Shown here one piece after another: positions 5,693 through 8,376 of a DNA stretch of 8,376 bases (position 1 is its first letter; each line of letters starts with the position of its first letter). The notes under the pieces are model-generated. The model did no database searches. It saw only the letters and a list, made by a program, of their open reading frames with translations, and had not been told where the DNA came from. This stretch comes from Methanobacterium sp. (lineage in GTDB: Archaea > Methanobacteriota > Methanobacteria > Methanobacteriales > Methanobacteriaceae), in contig PLTK01000079.1 of the NCBI GenBank assembly GCA_003164415.1, positions 11,643 to 20,018 of the forward strand, given 5' to 3'. Made by a program: the position numbers and the translations under genes.

Positions 5693-6484
5693 ATGGAATA
5701 TAATGAATTTGAGGGGAAGGTAATTGGTATAACCCGACCAGCTGAACGAGCAGAAGAAGCTGTTAATATTGTAAAAAAACACGGTGGAACTGCATTAGTC
5801 GCGCCAACACTTGAACTTCAAATATCAAATACCCAATCGCTTCTAGATCTTTGTGAAATGGCTGGAGAAATTGACTGGCTAATATTTACATCCCCCACAG
5901 GAATAATATCTTTACTTAAGCATTGTAATGATATTAAAAATCGTTTAAACCCGCTTTGTCAGATAGCTGTAATTGGTCCTAGAACAGAAAATTTTCTTGA
6001 AGACCAGGGACTTAAAGCAGATGTGGTTGCAAAGGAATACACTGCAGAGGGCTTAATTGAAATCTTTAGGGGATTAGAAATTAAAGATAAAAAAATAGGA
6101 CTTCCAAGAACTTTGGCAGCCCGAAATAAACTTCCGGAAGATCTTAAAAAAATGGGTGCAAATGTATTTGTTGCAGAAGCATACAGATCTGGACTTCCTG
6201 AAAATAAAGATAAAGTTCGAGCACTAATAACTAGTATAATCAACAGGGAAGTTGATGCATTAACCTTCACAAGTGCATTAACCGTTAAAAACTTGTTTAA
6301 AATAGTTAAAGAAGAAAATAAAGAAGAAATACTCGAAATTCTTAGAAGTGGAGAAATTATTGTCGTGGCTATTGGCCCTGTGACAGCCAAGCCCCTACAA
6401 AACCAGGGTATTCCCGTTTTAATACCGGAAGAATACACTGTAGATGCCATGCTTAAGATTTTAATGGATAAGTTTAATGAATGA
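5693..6484 (+). CDS. hemD: Uroporphyrinogen-III synthase
   Basis: Closes hydroxymethylbilane to uroporphyrinogen III with inversion of ring D. The family is poorly conserved; the call rests on the two-lobed pattern and the partner gene. Over 263 residues I see the opening IGITRPAERA (11-20), DWLIFTSPTGI (61-71), AVIGPRTENFL (92-102), EYTAEGLIE (115-123), then in the second lobe AEAYRSG (161-167), DALTFTSALTVKNL (188-201), VVAIGPVTAKPL (224-235), and a closing EEYTVDAML (246-254). The paired TFTS and IGP..T elements, one per lobe, are characteristic. Length is normal. An AAGGAT ribosome site lies in the end of cobA, two bases separate the genes, and they surely share a transcript. Confidence 0.93.
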   Translation: MEYNEFEGKVIGITRPAERAEEAVNIVKKHGGTALVAPTLELQISNTQSLLDLCEMAGEIDWLIFTSPTGIISLLKHCNDIKNRLNPLCQIAVIGPRTENFLEDQGLKADVVAKEYTAEGLIEIFRGLEIKDKKIGLPRTLAARNKLPEDLKKMGANVFVAEAYRSGLPENKDKVRALITSIINREVDALTFTSALTVKNLFKIVKEENKEEILEILRSGEIIVVAIGPVTAKPLQNQGIPVLIPEEYTVDAMLKILMDKFNE

Positions 6485-6502
6485 TGTTAAAGAAATGGAA
6501 GA

Positions 6503-6527
6503 TTATATAATAGAATATATAATATAA
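6503..6527 (+). promoter_or_regulatory. A/T-only tract with two TATA-like elements before the SRP19 gene
   Basis: TTATATAA at 6503-6510 and a longer ATATATAATATAA-like run ending at 6527 lie in the 71-base gap after hemD. The first would place transcription start near 6532, giving a short leader with GGTGAGG; the second would start at about 6546, leaving no ribosome site. GAATAT (6513-6518) and ATATTC (6533-6538) form a small inverted repeat around it. A separate promoter for SRP19 is plausible, not proven. Confidence 0.35.
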
Positions 6528-6555
6528 TTCGGATATTCCAAAGGTGAGGATGAAT

Positions 6556-6831
6556 ATGAAAGCAATAATATGGCCAGCTTACATCGATTCAAAGAAAACC
6601 AAAAATGAGGGAAGGAAGATCCCCCTGGTTGATGCTGTGGAATCACCAAAATTGCGAGAAATTTCCAAAGCAGCGAATAAACTAGGTTTAAATCCAGAAG
6701 TAGAAAAGAGTAAATCATATTCCAAATCATGGTGGGAAATTTCTGGAAGGGTAAATGTTGACAAGAATATACCCAAAAGGGAGATCCTGATTAAAATAAG
6801 TAAGATGATTAGTGGTACTCGAAGGAAGTAA
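6556..6831 (+). CDS. srp19: Signal recognition particle 19 kDa protein
   Basis: Binds the 7S RNA of the archaeal signal recognition particle and prepares it for SRP54, so that nascent membrane and secreted proteins reach the Sec translocon. In 91 residues: the N-terminal strand IWPAYID (5-11), EGRKIP (18-23), the conserved SWWEISGRV (58-66), and a basic tail ending GTRRK, all typical of archaeal SRP19, as is the length. Three in-frame starts are nested: GTG 6544, ATG 6550 and ATG 6556. GGTGAGG at 6543-6549 is spaced properly only for the ATG at 6556, and the GTG is part of that site, so 6556 is chosen. Its link to neighbours is likely only positional. Confidence 0.94.
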   Translation: MKAIIWPAYIDSKKTKNEGRKIPLVDAVESPKLREISKAANKLGLNPEVEKSKSYSKSWWEISGRVNVDKNIPKREILIKISKMISGTRRK

Positions 6832-6882
6832 TCATGGCACTAATTTTTATATTAAATTTTAATTTACATTCAAGGAGTTAAA

Positions 6883-8283
6883 ATGCTTAGATCACATAAT
6901 TCAATGAACTTATCGTTTCAAAAAGCGCATGAACTGGTTAATACATCTGAAGACATTAAAATATATACTCATATAGATTGTGATGGAGTTACAGCAGGTT
7001 CTATTCTTTCTTCCATGCTTGATAGGCTTGAAAAGGATCATGACATAGAATTTATTAGTCTGGACAAAATTGATGATCTTGAATCTGAAAATGAACTTAC
7101 AATATTCTCTGATCTAGGATCAGGACAAGATATGAGTAAGTTTTGTACATCATCATCCAAAACACTGATTCTTGATCACCACCCACCCATTAGAAAAATA
7201 GACGAACCCGTTAATGGGAAACTTGTGGAATTAAACCCACATTACCATAATATTGATGGTTCTTATGAAATTTCAGGTGGTGGAATGACCTATCTCCTTG
7301 CCAGAACATTTGGATATAATGATCTTAGCTGGATGGGTGTTTTAAGTGCTGTTGGAGATATGCAAAACAGCTTTTCAGGAAAGATGGTTGGTTTAAATAA
7401 TTCCATACTGAATGAAAGTATTCAAAGCAAATTAGTTGAATCAAAATACGACTTAGCCATCTACGGAAGACAGACTAGACCCATATTTGTGGCATTATCA
7501 TATTTTGGAGACGTAAATCTTCCTATTACAAATAACAAAACCGAATGCCTTCTACTCTTAAATAAACTTGATATCCCCTCTAAAACTGGGAGAAAACACA
7601 GATCTCTGTGTGATCTGAGTGTTGAAGAGAAAAGTAGACTATTTTCTGAATTAGTCAGGATGTTAAGTAGAGAAGTCCCATCCAGATACGTTAAATACGT
7701 ACCAAAGTTAATTTCAGGAGATTCTTACGAGTTTTTAATGGAAGAAAAATATTCACCACTTAGAGATGCAAGTGAATTCTCAACAGCTGTGAATGCCTGC
7801 GGAAGACACAATCACCATAAAATCGCCTTAAATGTATTAAAAGGTGATAGAGGTGCAGGACTTGATGAAATGGAACAATTAGCTCTTGAACATCGACGTT
7901 ATCTTGCAAAGAAAATGGAATGGATTAGGGGTGACGATAGAATAATTCCTCTTAAAAACATTCAGTACTTCGAAGGCTCCGAAATAAAAAGTGAAGTAAT
8001 AGGAACCATAGCTGGTATGATATTAAGTTATGGAGACTGGAAAAAGCCGATTATAGGTTTTACACCTATAGGCAACGGTAAAGAAGGCATAAAAGTATCA
8101 TTAAGATGTTCAAGACTGCTTGCCTACGATGGTATCCATTTTGGAAATTTAATAAGAAGGGTTGCCAAGAAGGTTGGTGGAAGTGGTGGTGGGCATTCTG
8201 TTGCCTGTGGAGCTTACATACCCGAAGGTAGTACTGATAAATTCTTAACACTCTTCGATGAAAGTTTGAAGGGAATGATATAA
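6883..8283 (+). CDS. Archaeal RecJ-like DHH-family phosphoesterase/exonuclease
   Basis: Member of the DHH superfamily, which includes RecJ, the archaeal GINS-associated nuclease and eukaryotic Cdc45; the likely role is single-strand exonuclease at replication or repair, though some relatives act on RNA. The 466 residues keep the four metal motifs: HIDCDG (30-35), FSDLG with Asp77, LDHH (97-100) and VGD with Asp159. NACGRHN (304-310) matches the conserved substrate arginine region, and the C-terminal DHHA1 domain carries VSLRCSR (405-411) and GGSGGGHSVACGAYIP (432-447). All metal ligands are present, so activity is expected. The length fits archaeal RecJ proteins and lacks the OB-fold extension of bacterial RecJ. 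The ATG has AAGGAG five bases upstream. Archaea often have several paralogues; which one this is cannot be told here. Confidence 0.9.
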   Translation: MLRSHNSMNLSFQKAHELVNTSEDIKIYTHIDCDGVTAGSILSSMLDRLEKDHDIEFISLDKIDDLESENELTIFSDLGSGQDMSKFCTSSSKTLILDHHPPIRKIDEPVNGKLVELNPHYHNIDGSYEISGGGMTYLLARTFGYNDLSWMGVLSAVGDMQNSFSGKMVGLNNSILNESIQSKLVESKYDLAIYGRQTRPIFVALSYFGDVNLPITNNKTECLLLLNKLDIPSKTGRKHRSLCDLSVEEKSRLFSELVRMLSREVPSRYVKYVPKLISGDSYEFLMEEKYSPLRDASEFSTAVNACGRHNHHKIALNVLKGDRGAGLDEMEQLALEHRRYLAKKMEWIRGDDRIIPLKNIQYFEGSEIKSEVIGTIAGMILSYGDWKKPIIGFTPIGNGKEGIKVSLRCSRLLAYDGIHFGNLIRRVAKKVGGSGGGHSVACGAYIPEGSTDKFLTLFDESLKGMI

Positions 8284-8317
8284 TATTAATTAACATTAGA
8301 TAAAAGGGGATTTGACT

Positions 8318-8376
8318 GTGAAAGTTTTCAAGAAAAAGGGTGAACTCACAAGATTTCAGATTCTTGCAGATATTGC
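8318..8376 (+). CDS. Start of a gene cut by the right edge, possibly a helix-turn-helix regulator
   Basis: A GTG at 8318 opens a frame without a stop to the end of the window, reading VKVFKKKGELTRFQILADI, 19 codons, with a strong AGGGGA site seven bases upstream and 34 bases after the DHH gene stop. The gene start looks real. The basic opening followed by TRFQILADI resembles the first helix of winged-helix transcription regulators, but so short a stretch cannot establish the family. Confidence 0.55.
   Translation, partial: MKVFKKKGELTRFQILADI

Noticed and set aside
5959..6450. A 163-codon open frame on the minus strand
   Set aside because: It is antisense to hemD, whose conserved motifs are in the plus-strand frame; the serine- and leucine-rich translation is what an antisense shadow looks like.
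6846..6854. TTTATATTA as a promoter of the DHH nuclease gene
   Set aside because: Transcription would start near 6877, inside the strong ribosome site AAGGAG, which would then be lost; cotranscription with SRP19 or an earlier promoter fits better.
1..8376. CRISPR arrays, insertion sequences, tRNA genes or signs of phage
   Set aside because: No spaced direct repeats, transposase-like proteins, terminal repeats with duplications, or cloverleaf sequences were seen on either strand.

Overview
The window reads as a piece of an AT-rich methanogen chromosome, most likely of the order Methanobacteriales. Three things point there. Genes typical of archaea sit together: SRP19, an archaeal RecJ-like DHH nuclease, and PurS/PurQ as separate small subunits. 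Ribosome binding sites are mostly GGTGA or GGAG and match an archaeal 16S tail. A soluble-looking fumarate reductase pair has no membrane anchor gene in view. The genus is inference; no 16S rRNA gene or other decisive marker is present.

Layout. On the minus strand, from about 2523 down to the left edge, lies a fumarate reductase/succinate dehydrogenase operon: the flavoprotein (796-2523), the three-cluster iron-sulfur subunit (32-796), and the first codons of a third gene running off the edge. Both junctions are the same one-base TAATG overlap. A divergent, very AT-rich intergenic region of about 495 bases follows, with three short perfect or near-perfect palindromes packed into about 50 bases. 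On the plus strand come purC, then purS-purQ (purine synthesis); cobA-hemD (tetrapyrrole synthesis); SRP19 (protein targeting); a RecJ-like DHH nuclease; and the first 19 codons of a further gene that may be a regulator.

How the genes work together. PurS and PurQ are two of the three parts of FGAM synthase; PurL is not here. PurC acts later in the same pathway. HemD makes uroporphyrinogen III and CobA methylates it to precorrin-2, the branch point to coenzyme F430, cobalamin and siroheme. The fumarate reductase would, in a methanogen, make succinate for biosynthesis, probably with coenzymes M and B as electron donors.

Most of the window is ordinary core metabolism and I see no clearly novel system. 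The best leads are the short iron-sulfur subunit that ends where the known methanogen TfrB continues into a CCG (HdrB-like) domain, the odd start of the flavoprotein gene (a strong Shine-Dalgarno site faces an in-frame AUU, while the nearest GTG has none), and the palindrome cluster in the divergent promoter region.
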